The notes below the pieces were generated by a model. That model saw only the letters and a program-made list of their open reading frames with translations. It was not told where the DNA came from and made no database searches. This document shows positions 17,973 through 26,840 of a DNA stretch of 64,000 nucleotides, in pieces. The stretch is from an uncultured Gammaproteobacteria bacterium (lineage in GTDB: Bacteria > Pseudomonadota > Gammaproteobacteria > UBA4575). Made by a program: the position numbers and the translations under genes. Every line of letters begins with the position of its first letter. Within the stretch, counting starts at the first letter, position 1. Location of the stretch: the NCBI GenBank assembly GCA_951812785.1, contig OX638335.1, positions 1,913,712-1,977,711 on the forward strand. The letters are read 5' to 3'.

Positions 17973-19265
17973 TCATTGACTCTTAATCACTTTGCGGCTT
18001 GCTGTGTAAAGAGCTATTACCATAACAACATTTGTTATTAAAACACCAGACATCGCTCCATTGTAGTTAAATAAGTAAATAAGTGGATATATTAGAACCA
18101 CACCAAAAAAAGTCATGATCACATACGACTTAAAAATTTGTCTTGTATGTTCAAGTGTCCTAAGCCATATTCGCAGCACAAGCGAGATGAATACGATGGG
18201 GTATATGAACACATACCACATTAAAATATCACTATAACTTGCGAATTCAGGTCCATAAAAAAAACTCAGCCAATAGGCAGGAGAAATTGTGATAATCAAA
18301 GAAATTAGAACTACACCAAAAAAACCTATGCTAGTGACCTTGAGTAAGTAATTCTTCATAACTTCGACACCATGCGATTGTAGCTTCTTTGCTGCATGGA
18401 TAGGCACGACATTCTCAAGTCCTTGAAAAAGAATATGCATTACTCCCATAATATTTTGTGCTGATTTCATAGCACCCACTATTGACGCACCAAGCCAGCT
18501 TCCAGCTCCAATAAGAAATATATGACCGGATAACCATTGCACAACTGCAGAACCGATCATCCAGCGAGCAAAATACCAATTTCGAAAAAAAACAGACTTT
18601 ATAATTGTTCCATCAGACACTACCTTTGGTAACGTATACATACTTAGCACAAAAGCTATGAGCGAAGTAATAGCGATCACCCACAATACCATACTACTGT
18701 TCATTGAAATATTCTTGAAGCACCATAGCAGTAATAGAAGTTGTCCTATGTAGCTAATGCCATCATTGATAAAAGCCAAATGCCCACGTTGACGTGTAAA
18801 TAAATATTTTCGAAGGAAATCTTGACTTTGAAATGCAACAGTCACCACTATTAGAGCTGGAACGATTTCTAATATTTGCAAGTGAGGAAACATAGCGCTC
18901 ATCGAAAACGAACCAAGGAAAATAAAAATAACTCCTAAGACACAGAAAGCTATCTGTTGTGTAAATACAGCACCGTAGTATTGAAGCAACTTGTCTGATG
19001 ATTGTTTCGGCCCTATCGTCATCATAGGGTTAACAATAATAGCGAGCTGTAATCCATGAAAAAACAATACAACAGCCCATACAAGTGTGAATGTACCAAA
19101 TTCTTTTAGACCCAAAAAGCGAGCAGTCATTATTCCAGTTAAAAAATTAACACCGCTCACCATAGCTTGATCTACCAGTGCCCAGTTTATATGCTTATAC
19201 TTTTTTAACAGCTGGATTGTTTGTGAAGGTATACTTGCGACTTTCATACTTGCCTTTGAAGACAT
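17973..19265 (-). CDS. Oligosaccharide flippase (Wzx/MOP superfamily)
   Basis: 430 residues with about twelve hydrophobic segments spread over the whole length. The N-terminus (INWALVDQAMVSGVNFLTG, then FLGLKEFGTFTLVW) resembles the first helices of polysaccharide transporters. It should flip the completed lipid-linked repeat unit to the periplasm. It follows the GT4 gene by 9 bp in the same block. Confidence 0.85.
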   Translation of the reverse strand: MSSKASMKVASIPSQTIQLLKKYKHINWALVDQAMVSGVNFLTGIMTARFLGLKEFGTFTLVWAVVLFFHGLQLAIIVNPMMTIGPKQSSDKLLQYYGAVFTQQIAFCVLGVIFIFLGSFSMSAMFPHLQILEIVPALIVVTVAFQSQDFLRKYLFTRQRGHLAFINDGISYIGQLLLLLWCFKNISMNSSMVLWVIAITSLIAFVLSMYTLPKVVSDGTIIKSVFFRNWYFARWMIGSAVVQWLSGHIFLIGAGSWLGASIVGAMKSAQNIMGVMHILFQGLENVVPIHAAKKLQSHGVEVMKNYLLKVTSIGFFGVVLISLIITISPAYWLSFFYGPEFASYSDILMWYVFIYPIVFISLVLRIWLRTLEHTRQIFKSYVIMTFFGVVLIYPLIYLFNYNGAMSGVLITNVVMVIALYTASRKVIKSQ

Positions 19266-19274
19266 TAACGCTTT

Positions 19275-20369
19275 TTATGTTGTCAGATTTTCTGACATGA
19301 TAATGAGTGAAAGTAACTTTTTATATTCTTCACTCCATATATCCTTCATGTCTTTAAAGTTCTGAATACTTTTTCGTGATGCTTTTTGAAAGTCAGCATC
19401 GTTTTTTACCCAACCAGTGATTTTCCTTACCGCTTCTTCAGTAAAATCACTTTCATTGGTAATGCTTATTTCTGCGTTTGATAGAAATATTTCAGGGATG
19501 CATCCTCTATCAATTGATATCACTGGTACACCTTGAGCCAAGGCCTCATAAATAGTTAATGGCTCGGCTTCGTGGACATATTTTGTTGGGAAAAGCAAGG
19601 TGTCAATTTCATTAAAAAACTGTGTTTTTTCTTTATCATATTTTGAACCAACATAATGCACCATTGGCAGATTTGAGATTCTGTCCATTACCCTATCTTT
19701 CACTTTTTCATCTTGAAACGGCCCAGCAATGTAACCTCTTACTTGAACGTTTTGAGCAATTAAGGCTTCCATTACATCAAGGTAATAAAATATTCCTTTC
19801 TCTTCACTTATATTAGAGAGGTAACCAATAGTTTCCAATTTGGATTTACTTATAATTGATTGGCCTTCGAATTCCAAAAGAGCAGCGTTTGAAAGAACAT
19901 AAATATTTTGCGCAGCAGGATATGTTGTTTTTAACAAACACTCCATTTTGTTACATAGGACAATATGTTTAGCCGATTTTCCACCCGCAACAGTAAGCAA
20001 TTTAGTAATGAGGCTGGGCTTATTTAGATACGCAAAGCTGTGGTGGTGCAAAAAAATTTCTTTGCCTAAAAATCTTGATAATAAGATAAAAAGTATTTCA
20101 TATATTTGTCCAAGCCCTCCTGAAAGCCCTATATACATAGTAGACCAAGATGAGCGTGATTGCATTGAGAGCATAACACCCTTAAACACCTTTTTTACTC
20201 GTAGAATACGATTGAAGATATTACCGGAAAAAGCTTCAGGGGATAGGTCAACTAAAATAACATTATCTGTCATCAAAGCTAAGCTTTTGGCCATATGAGC
20301 ATTAACCATTGCCATACCATGCACCGGGGGTGGTTGGGCTCCTACTACACAAACTCCGTCCTTATGCAT
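19275..20369 (-). CDS. GT4-family glycosyltransferase, first gene of the leftward block
   Basis: 364 residues. The N-terminus VVGAQPPPVHGMA is a typical GT-B acceptor-side loop, and EAEPLTIYEALAQGVPVIS contains the GT4 E-x7-E-like region. It heads a leftward run of ten closely spaced genes ending at 10501, so its upstream region should hold their promoter. Confidence 0.85.
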   Translation of the reverse strand: MHKDGVCVVGAQPPPVHGMAMVNAHMAKSLALMTDNVILVDLSPEAFSGNIFNRILRVKKVFKGVMLSMQSRSSWSTMYIGLSGGLGQIYEILFILLSRFLGKEIFLHHHSFAYLNKPSLITKLLTVAGGKSAKHIVLCNKMECLLKTTYPAAQNIYVLSNAALLEFEGQSIISKSKLETIGYLSNISEEKGIFYYLDVMEALIAQNVQVRGYIAGPFQDEKVKDRVMDRISNLPMVHYVGSKYDKEKTQFFNEIDTLLFPTKYVHEAEPLTIYEALAQGVPVISIDRGCIPEIFLSNAEISITNESDFTEEAVRKITGWVKNDADFQKASRKSIQNFKDMKDIWSEEYKKLLSLIIMSENLTT

Positions 20370-20752
20370 GTTTTTGCTAGCACTCTATAAATTGGATATA
20401 ATAATGCAAAGTTTACACAAATTAGTGGTAGATGTTTGCTTATAAGTTTATGTGTTGAATAAAAGGTCAGGGTTTCAACAGTTGGCATGGATTAATTAAT
20501 ACAGATAAGGGAGACGCAGCGCGCCTTTAATGAGCACTTTGTCATTGTTATAAAGTTATCGCATAACTTATTGGGTCAAAAAGGAAAATCAAGCCATAGC
20601 TTATTACAAGACCGCCCCCTTCTCTTAATGAATACTAATAATTAACGATTAAATATGAGTTCAAAAACCTCACAAAAGCGCATCATCAAGGTTGTACATT
20701 TTTCACCGCACACCACACAATAAACATCTCTTTTTAGTCAGATAGCTCTGTT
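20370..20752. other. 383-bp divergent intergenic region (unit B)
   Basis: It separates the leftward GT4-led block from the rightward WecG-type/epimerase pair and should hold promoters for both. It contains the dyad at 20553-20569 and a 22-codon frame (20655-20723) whose start, with RIIKVVHFSP, looks like the beginning of a glycosyltransferase. No confident promoter hexamers or ops/JUMPstart element seen. Same region at 41769-42151. Confidence 0.5.
20553..20569. promoter_or_regulatory. Dyad AAGTTAT-CGC-ATAACTT, possible operator (unit B)
   Basis: Perfect 7-bp inverted repeat with a 3-base spacer in the divergent region. Its position between two outward transcripts suits a regulator site or small hairpin. 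No protein is assigned. Confidence 0.4.
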
Positions 20753-21493
20753 ATGAAGGTTGAAGAGACAACAACAATATTAGGTGTTAGTTTTTTGACT
20801 TCTGGATATTATGCTGCATTAGCAAAGCTAAGAGCAGGGGCTTTAATGGTTGTACCAGCTGCACCTGCTTTAGCTACTATAAACGAAGACCTTAATTATT
20901 ATGAAGCATTAAAAGGTAGCGATTTTGCTATACCCGATAGTGGGTTTATGGTGCTCATACTAAGAGTTTTCTATGGAATGAGCCTAGATAAATTATCAGG
21001 TTTGAAGTTCCTTAGGTCTTTTCTAAAAGAAGATGAGCTCAGAAAAAAAAATTTACTTTTCTTAATAAATCCTAGTGAAACTGATAACACTATTAACCAT
21101 AACTATTTATGCGGGTTAGGAATAAAAATTACCGCCCAAGATCATTACGTAGCACCTATATATTCAAAAGAAGATATTATCGATAAAGAACTAGTCCGCA
21201 TATTGGAAGTCAGGAGACCAAAATATATTCTGATCAATATAGGAGGAGGCGTGCAGGAAAGACTCGGGTATTATTTAAAAATTGCACTTTCATATAAACC
21301 AGGTATTATATGTACTGGAGCCGCAGTGTCATTTTTAACTGGCAATCAAGCATCAATACCTAGGTGGGCTGATGATTATTATTTTGGTTGGCTCTTTCGA
21401 TGTATAGATAATCCCAAATTGTATGTGCCCCGATATATATCGGGGCTTAAATTAACTTATGTTATGTTTAACTTCAGGAAATTAACAAAATGA
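20753..21493 (+). CDS. WecG/TagA/CpsF-family glycosyltransferase (GT26-type)
   Basis: 246 residues. The family pattern is visible: APALATINEDLNYYEAL, then SDFAIPDSGFMVL where many members have DG, and later the GGGVQERLGYY region. Members transfer a sugar to a lipid-linked acceptor. The stop overlaps the epimerase start (ATGA), so both are co-translated. The palindrome at 21427-21446 lies near its 3' end. Confidence 0.8.
   Translation: MKVEETTTILGVSFLTSGYYAALAKLRAGALMVVPAAPALATINEDLNYYEALKGSDFAIPDSGFMVLILRVFYGMSLDKLSGLKFLRSFLKEDELRKKNLLFLINPSETDNTINHNYLCGLGIKITAQDHYVAPIYSKEDIIDKELVRILEVRRPKYILINIGGGVQERLGYYLKIALSYKPGIICTGAAVSFLTGNQASIPRWADDYYFGWLFRCIDNPKLYVPRYISGLKLTYVMFNFRKLTK
21427..21446. 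repeat. 20-bp perfect palindrome in the WecG-type gene (unit B)
   Basis: Same sequence and place as at 28-47. Confidence 0.7.
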
Positions 21494-22452
21494 AGAGTAT
21501 ATTGGTATGTGGTGCCGGTGGTTTTATTGGTAGCCACCTAGTTAAGAGACTAAAAGCTGAGGGGCACTGGGTAAGAGGCGTCGATTTAAAATACCCTGAA
21601 TTTTGGGAAACTGTAGCTGACGATTTTGTAATAGGTGATTTACGTGAACAGTCTATCTGCCGATCTATATTAGATAGAAGGTTTGATGAAGTCTATCAAT
21701 TAGCTGCGGAAATGGGTGGAGCTGGATATGTTTTTACTGGAGAGAATGATGCAGATATTATGCATAGTTCTGCGTTAATTAATCTAAATGTTTTGCAAGC
21801 CTGCCGAAAAAGGAACACTAAAAAAATATTTTATTCCTCTTCTGCATGCATGTATCCAGAACATAATCAATTAGAGCCGGATAACCCCAATTGCGCAGAA
21901 GATTCCGCCTACCCCGCTGCACCGGATAGCGAATACGGTTGGGAAAAGCTTTTCAGCGAAAGGCTTTATCTTGCATTTTATCGAGATTTTGGAATGGACG
22001 TTCGTATTGCCCGCTTTCATAATATCTTTGGTCCTTACGGTACCTGGGATGGAGGTAGAGAAAAAGCACCTGCTGCTATATGTCGTAAGGTGGCAATGGC
22101 CAATGATGGTGATGAGATTGAAATTTGGGGTGATGGAAAACAAACACGTTCTTTTCTCTATGTAGATGAATGCATCGACGGAGTTCTGAAATTAATGGAG
22201 TCTGATTTCATGGAACCTGTGAATATAGGTTCTGATGAAATGGTGTCAATTAATCAGTTAGCAGAAATTGCTATGGCTATAGCAGGTAAGAAATTACGCT
22301 TAGAACATATCGATGGCCCTTTAGGAGTAAGAGGTAGGAACTCTGATAATCGGCTGATTGAGCAGAAGCTTGGTTGGAAACCGACGCAACCATTGCGAGA
22401 TGGTGTCCAGAAAACGTATCAATGGATTAATGAGCAAGTTAAGACGAATTAG
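21490..22452 (+). CDS. GDP-mannose 3,5-epimerase-like NAD-dependent epimerase
   Basis: 320 residues, extended SDR. The NAD loop CGAGGFIGS is at 7-15, and SSSACMYPE holds Cys120. YGWEK holds Tyr149/Lys153, and GGREKAPAAICRK holds Lys192. From memory the catalytic residues of plant GDP-mannose 3,5-epimerase are Cys145, Tyr174, Lys178 and Lys217; all four match with a constant offset of 25. The segments RFHNIFGPYGTW, EIWGDGKQTRSF, VNIGSDEMVSIN and GVRGRNSDN are also near-identical to that family. It should make GDP-L-galactose (or gulose) from GDP-mannose for the glycan. Another sugar epimerase is possible but less likely. Confidence 0.85.
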   Translation: MKSILVCGAGGFIGSHLVKRLKAEGHWVRGVDLKYPEFWETVADDFVIGDLREQSICRSILDRRFDEVYQLAAEMGGAGYVFTGENDADIMHSSALINLNVLQACRKRNTKKIFYSSSACMYPEHNQLEPDNPNCAEDSAYPAAPDSEYGWEKLFSERLYLAFYRDFGMDVRIARFHNIFGPYGTWDGGREKAPAAICRKVAMANDGDEIEIWGDGKQTRSFLYVDECIDGVLKLMESDFMEPVNIGSDEMVSINQLAEIAMAIAGKKLRLEHIDGPLGVRGRNSDNRLIEQKLGWKPTQPLRDGVQKTYQWINEQVKTN

Positions 22453-22488
22453 GCATTAGAAGAAAAAACTAGAAGCAGTGTCATAAAC

Positions 22489-23175
22489 TTACTTCTTCTT
22501 ATATTGTTTACAATATTCGGCAATCTTCTCTTTATCTTTATTAATCAAACAGACGGTATCTAGTACACCATGTCTATCCACTAGTGATAATGCTGCTTTG
22601 GGTTGTTTCTCCAGCGCATGGGAAATTGTCTTCATTACAAATGAACGGTCTGAATAGGATAACCTGGGCCAGGTGATCAGACCAATATCTATCACCATTT
22701 TTTGTATTCCAGGCTCCCACGGCCCCAGTGTTTCTGCGATATGAAGCGCTTGAATAAATTCTTCATCAATTTGGCCTAAGCGAAATTTTACGGTCATGAC
22801 ATTGCTCCAGGCATAGGGCCACGATGGCCGTAAAGATACTGATTTGATGTAATGGTTTAATGCTTGCTTGCGGAAATTTTCCGCCTCAGAATCTCCTTGT
22901 GGGAGTTTTGAAAAACGGCCTTCTATTGCAATAGCGTAGTGTTCATGAATTTTGGGATGATACGGATCCAACTCAAGGGCTTTCGATAAATCAGCTCGTA
23001 GACGATCCCAATCTGTATTGTTAAGTTCACGCTCACCTATTGTCCAACTTCTCAGTTCACTCTTTGCTGGGCTGTAATACATATCAGCAAGCCCCCAGCT
23101 TGCCGATATGTAAATCATGCAAAGTAATAGCAGGATACAAAAGAGTACACTTATGCGAACAATAGTGTCATTCAT
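22489..23175 (-). CDS. VpsP-like polysaccharide biosynthesis TPR membrane protein
   Basis: 228 residues: one N-terminal membrane segment (about 7-27), then helical TPR-like repeats (LSKALELDPYHPKIHEHYA and NHYIKSVSLRPSWPYAWSN) and a Lys-rich C-terminus. Proteins of this layout (VpsP) accompany Wzc/CpsB-type genes. It probably scaffolds the export complex. Last gene of the leftward export block, convergent with the epimerase gene. Confidence 0.65.
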   Translation of the reverse strand: MNDTIVRISVLFCILLLLCMIYISASWGLADMYYSPAKSELRSWTIGERELNNTDWDRLRADLSKALELDPYHPKIHEHYAIAIEGRFSKLPQGDSEAENFRKQALNHYIKSVSLRPSWPYAWSNVMTVKFRLGQIDEEFIQALHIAETLGPWEPGIQKMVIDIGLITWPRLSYSDRSFVMKTISHALEKQPKAALSLVDRHGVLDTVCLINKDKEKIAEYCKQYKKK

Positions 23176-23906
23176 CAGTTAGATTGAAAGTGGGTCTGTG
23201 AGATAGTTTCCGGGGTATCAAATACCATCTTATTTGCTGCGGCTTCTCCAATAATCTTTTCCGCTGCTCGTCTCGCAGGTTCTAACTCTGGGCACCGAGC
23301 ATGCAAGTTATGTGCATCACTTGCTATCACACTACCCCATCCACGCCGTACTATTTCTTCTGCACATTCTTTGAAGGTATTATTAAATACACCAGTTAAC
23401 GAACCACCGGTAATCTGCAATAAACAACCAAGTTTTATAAGCGAAGACACTTTATCAATATCTTTAGATAAACTGCGGTTGCGCTCTGGATGAGCAATAA
23501 GCACCCTAACCCCCCTACTCAATAGCCATTTAATGAGTTCTTCATGGCCTGGAGGAATATGAGTATGCGGAAATTCCAGCAGTAGAACTCGCTCACCTTC
23601 GTAGCTACCTAAATAAGGTACTGCATCGTTATGCACCATCTCGAGGATTACATAATCAAACCTTATTTCTGCAGCGTAACTAATATCAATATTAATATTG
23701 TTCCGATCTAGCTCTGTACGAACTTTCTTAAATGCTGCTTGAATCGATTCTCGAGTATTATTATATCTGCCAGGTATAATATGGGGGGTAGCAACAATTT
23801 TTTTTATTCCCGACTTCATCGCATGGCAAATCATCGCCATTGAGTCTTCTATTGTTTTCGCGCCATCATCAATACCAGGCAAAAGATGGCAATGTATATC
23901 AATCAT
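23175..23906 (-). CDS. CpsB/YwqE-type PHP tyrosine-protein phosphatase
   Basis: 243 residues from the preferred ATG at 23906 (an upstream in-frame ATG is at 23924). PHP-family metal ligands are in order: IDIHCHLLPGIDDGA, VATPHI, LLLEFPH, VLIAHPERN and IASDAHN. Members are Mn-dependent phosphatases that dephosphorylate the Tyr cluster of the cognate kinase. The kinase gene ends 3 to 22 bp upstream, giving a kinase/phosphatase pair. Confidence 0.88.
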   Translation of the reverse strand: MIDIHCHLLPGIDDGAKTIEDSMAMICHAMKSGIKKIVATPHIIPGRYNNTRESIQAAFKKVRTELDRNNINIDISYAAEIRFDYVILEMVHNDAVPYLGSYEGERVLLLEFPHTHIPPGHEELIKWLLSRGVRVLIAHPERNRSLSKDIDKVSSLIKLGCLLQITGGSLTGVFNNTFKECAEEIVRRGWGSVIASDAHNLHARCPELEPARRAAEKIIGEAAANKMVFDTPETISQTHFQSN

Positions 23907-23927
23907 GGCGCCATCCTCAACCATGGC

Positions 23928-26138
23928 TTACGCTTTTTCGTAGCTGTAATAACCACCATAATATTGATCGTAACGGCCTGGTTTCTTGGACATATCGACC
24001 TGATTTAAAATGACGCCAACAATCGGGGCATTGACCTTTTTCAAGCGTTTAATACCCTCTTGAACTAGCGGGTAAGGCGTTTCATCCGCTTTAATTAAAT
24101 AAATCACCTGATTAACCAATTGACTTAAAACTAATGCATCGCTCACAGCAACAGTAGGTGCTGAATCAATCACAATATGGTCGTATTTCTCTTTTAACTG
24201 CTCTAGTTCTGACTTGAAACGCTTAGAAGATAACATCTCTAGCGGATTCGGAGGAGTGCCTTCTGCCGGAATTACATCTATATTTTCTTTTTCAAAACTA
24301 TGTGTGACTTGATCAATGGTGTAGGTCCCTGCTAAAAAGTGGACAAGACTAATATCTTGCGAGTCAAGCCTGAATACTTTACCAATTGAAGATCTCCTAA
24401 GATCGCAATCAATAAGAAGTACCTTTCCCATTTGGCCAAGCGATAACGCAAGATTCGCTGCCATTGTACTTTTACCTTCGCCGGGAACTGAAGACGTGAC
24501 CATTATCACCTTTTGCTTCTCGTCCAGATTTGAAAGTAATACACCTGAGCGAATAGTCCTGATACTTTCTGCAAAAGGAATTTGACCATTATCCGCGTAA
24601 TAACATAACGCCCCCACACTCTTGTTTAACAATGTTGTTAATTTAGGTGACACTCCTAAAACTGATAGATGTAATCGCTGCTCTACATCTTGTATATCCT
24701 TCACTGTGTTGTCCAAGACTTCGATTAAAAAGGCAAGCACTGTTCCTATAATCAGACTCAAAAGAAATGTAATTAGCAGAATCAAAGTCTTTTTAGGCTT
24801 AATAGGCCGTGATGGCAAAATTGCAGGATCAACAACGCGAGCATGAGCAGACTGCATATCACCAACTGCGCTGGTTTCTTTATAACGGCCTAAAAATGTT
24901 TCATAAATCTCTTGGTTTGCTTGAACACTACGCTCCAGAGCAATTAGTTCGCTTTCCTTTCTATTGATGTCACTCATATCGCGTTTGGTATGGTTCATTG
25001 AAGCGGACAAATGACTCTCTTTTGCACGAGCCACTTCATATTCTTTTTTCACCGACTCAACCACATTAAGAATTTGTGCTCTTACGTTTTTTTCCGCCGC
25101 CTCAAGTTCATCTATCGCCGCGATCATCTTCGGATGTTTTGGCCCATAGCGTTTCTTTAATTCAGCTACTTTACGTTGAGCTTCCGATTTTGTTTTCTTT
25201 ACATTTTGTAAGCCAACATCCTTTAAAACTGCAGGGATTGTTTCATAGGCTTCAATAGATTTACCCTTCAATGCGACAATCTGGCGATACGCTGTTTCAG
25301 CTACATTCCGATTACGACGCGCTTCAATCAGTTCTCCTGTTAACTCATCCAGCTTTCTTGCTGTCAAACTGTCAACACCTCTAACGTCAATCAGTTTTTC
25401 TTTGTCCCGAAATACCTGTAAGGCTTTTTCCGACCTTTCCAGATTTTGTTTCAGTTCGTCTAATTGTTCTGTTAATGATCCAGTCGCTTCATGGGTTAGC
25501 AGTAATCTTCCTTCCAGCTCGTTCTTGATATATATATCCGCTAATGTGTTAGGAACATCTGCACTCAATTTGGGGTCAGTTGACTCAAAAGAAATATTGA
25601 TTAACAAGCTATTACGAACTGGAGCTATCTTTAAATGACTTTTGAACCCCTCAAAAAGGTGATTGCGAATAGCACGATCTGTTTTAACCTCGTCTTCTTG
25701 AAGCGAATTAACAGGTAGCCAGGATCCTATTGCCGATAACGCCCTTAATATTAAACCTGGAGTTTGCAGATCGGGATCATATTCTGGGTGCTGTAGAATT
25801 TCTAGTTTATCAATAACCTTTTCTGATAAATTACGTGATTGAAGTATTCTATTTTGTGTTTCAAGATACTCGTCCTGCGCACCAGGAAGACCATAAACCT
25901 CTTCAATAGAAGAGATGATATTTTTTTCTTCAGATTCAATTAGGATTGTTGCTGTCGATTCATAAATGGGATCTACAGAAAAAACAACAAGCATGGTTAG
26001 CAGCGTCGTTACAACTGCCAGGCCTATTATTAGCCATCTATGAATAAACAGAATTCGTAGATATTCTTTAAGATCAATTTCATCATTTTCGTAATGATTA
26101 GGTTCAGGAGAAACATGAGCAGAATGTGGATCGTTCAT
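23928..26138 (-). CDS. Wzc-type polysaccharide co-polymerase/tyrosine autokinase, consensus Pro661
   Basis: 736 residues. The N-terminal Wzz domain has a membrane segment at about 34-54, a long periplasmic coiled coil follows, and a second membrane segment is at about 451-475. The cytoplasmic kinase domain has Walker A SSVPGEGKST (549-558), Walker A' LLIDCD (574-579) and Walker B IVIDSAP (655-661). The C-terminal tail carries six tyrosines within about 12 residues (GRYDQYYGGYYSYEKA), the autophosphorylation cluster. It controls chain length and couples synthesis to export. Pro661 fits the bacterial tyrosine-kinase consensus; units A and C have Ala there. It lies 21 bp after the Wza-like gene. 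Confidence 0.93.
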   Translation of the reverse strand: MNDPHSAHVSPEPNHYENDEIDLKEYLRILFIHRWLIIGLAVVTTLLTMLVVFSVDPIYESTATILIESEEKNIISSIEEVYGLPGAQDEYLETQNRILQSRNLSEKVIDKLEILQHPEYDPDLQTPGLILRALSAIGSWLPVNSLQEDEVKTDRAIRNHLFEGFKSHLKIAPVRNSLLINISFESTDPKLSADVPNTLADIYIKNELEGRLLLTHEATGSLTEQLDELKQNLERSEKALQVFRDKEKLIDVRGVDSLTARKLDELTGELIEARRNRNVAETAYRQIVALKGKSIEAYETIPAVLKDVGLQNVKKTKSEAQRKVAELKKRYGPKHPKMIAAIDELEAAEKNVRAQILNVVESVKKEYEVARAKESHLSASMNHTKRDMSDINRKESELIALERSVQANQEIYETFLGRYKETSAVGDMQSAHARVVDPAILPSRPIKPKKTLILLITFLLSLIIGTVLAFLIEVLDNTVKDIQDVEQRLHLSVLGVSPKLTTLLNKSVGALCYYADNGQIPFAESIRTIRSGVLLSNLDEKQKVIMVTSSVPGEGKSTMAANLALSLGQMGKVLLIDCDLRRSSIGKVFRLDSQDISLVHFLAGTYTIDQVTHSFEKENIDVIPAEGTPPNPLEMLSSKRFKSELEQLKEKYDHIVIDSAPTVAVSDALVLSQLVNQVIYLIKADETPYPLVQEGIKRLKKVNAPIVGVILNQVDMSKKPGRYDQYYGGYYSYEKA

Positions 26139-26159
26139 AGATAAATTTCATGTATAAGC

Positions 26160-26720
26160 TTAAAAGAAGCTTTCTTCAATAGTGATAATATCGCCTGGTC
26201 TAATATACTTATCAAGCTTGACTGGCTTTGATTCTCCATTAGGGTCATCATCGCGAATAATATTAATTTTCTCTTTAGATGCTCTCTCCTTAAAACCACC
26301 AGCAATTGAGATGGCCTTACGCACAGTGATCCCCGGCTGAAATGGAAACCCTCCGGGAGCTTCAACTTCTCCATTTACATAAAAATTGCGGTATTCAAGA
26401 ATATCAACCGATACTTTAGGGTTAATTAAATAGCCATCCTTTAATTGTGATGTAATTATTTTCTCCAGATAATCTGGGGTTACGTCCGTTACTCTTAATT
26501 CCCCAAGAAAAGGGTATGAGATAGTCCCACGGTCGCTAACACGAGATTCTAGATAGAGGTCTTCTTCCCCATAGACCTGGATGCGTACCACATCTCCTGT
26601 ACCCAAAACATAATCCGGTACCCCATTTGCTGTTTCTGCATGCAGTTGTTCCGATGGTAGAAAAAGCAAAAACACGATGGCATAAAACAAAATGCGGCTG
26701 TTGTTAATTGATTGCGACAT
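26160..26720 (-). CDS. Short Wza-like polysaccharide export protein
   Basis: 186 residues with a signal peptide ending near residue 28 (LHA). The polysaccharide export domain begins VPDYVLGTGDVVRIQVYGE, then one SLBB-like region with VNGEVEAPGGFPFQPGITVRKA. It is about half the length of E. coli Wza, lacks the C-terminal membrane helix and has no lipobox Cys. It may rely on a separate outer-membrane pore, and the beta-barrel encoded next door is the obvious candidate. Confidence 0.85.
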   Translation of the reverse strand: MSQSINNSRILFYAIVFLLFLPSEQLHAETANGVPDYVLGTGDVVRIQVYGEEDLYLESRVSDRGTISYPFLGELRVTDVTPDYLEKIITSQLKDGYLINPKVSVDILEYRNFYVNGEVEAPGGFPFQPGITVRKAISIAGGFKERASKEKINIIRDDDPNGESKPVKLDKYIRPGDIITIEESFF

Positions 26721-26755
26721 ACTGCATAAGTTGGTATGAAAACTGTTGTATCTTA

Positions 26756-26799
26756 ATACAAAAAGCTAATTTCTATAGAAAGAAATTAGCTTTTTGTAT
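26756..26799. terminator. Hairpin between beta-barrel and Wza-like genes (unit B)
   Basis: 18-bp perfect stem and 8-base loop, same as 5357-5400. Confidence 0.75.
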
Positions 26800-26840
26800 G
26801 TGGGGTTTTGAAGACAGACAAAGCTCCAAAAAAATCCTGC

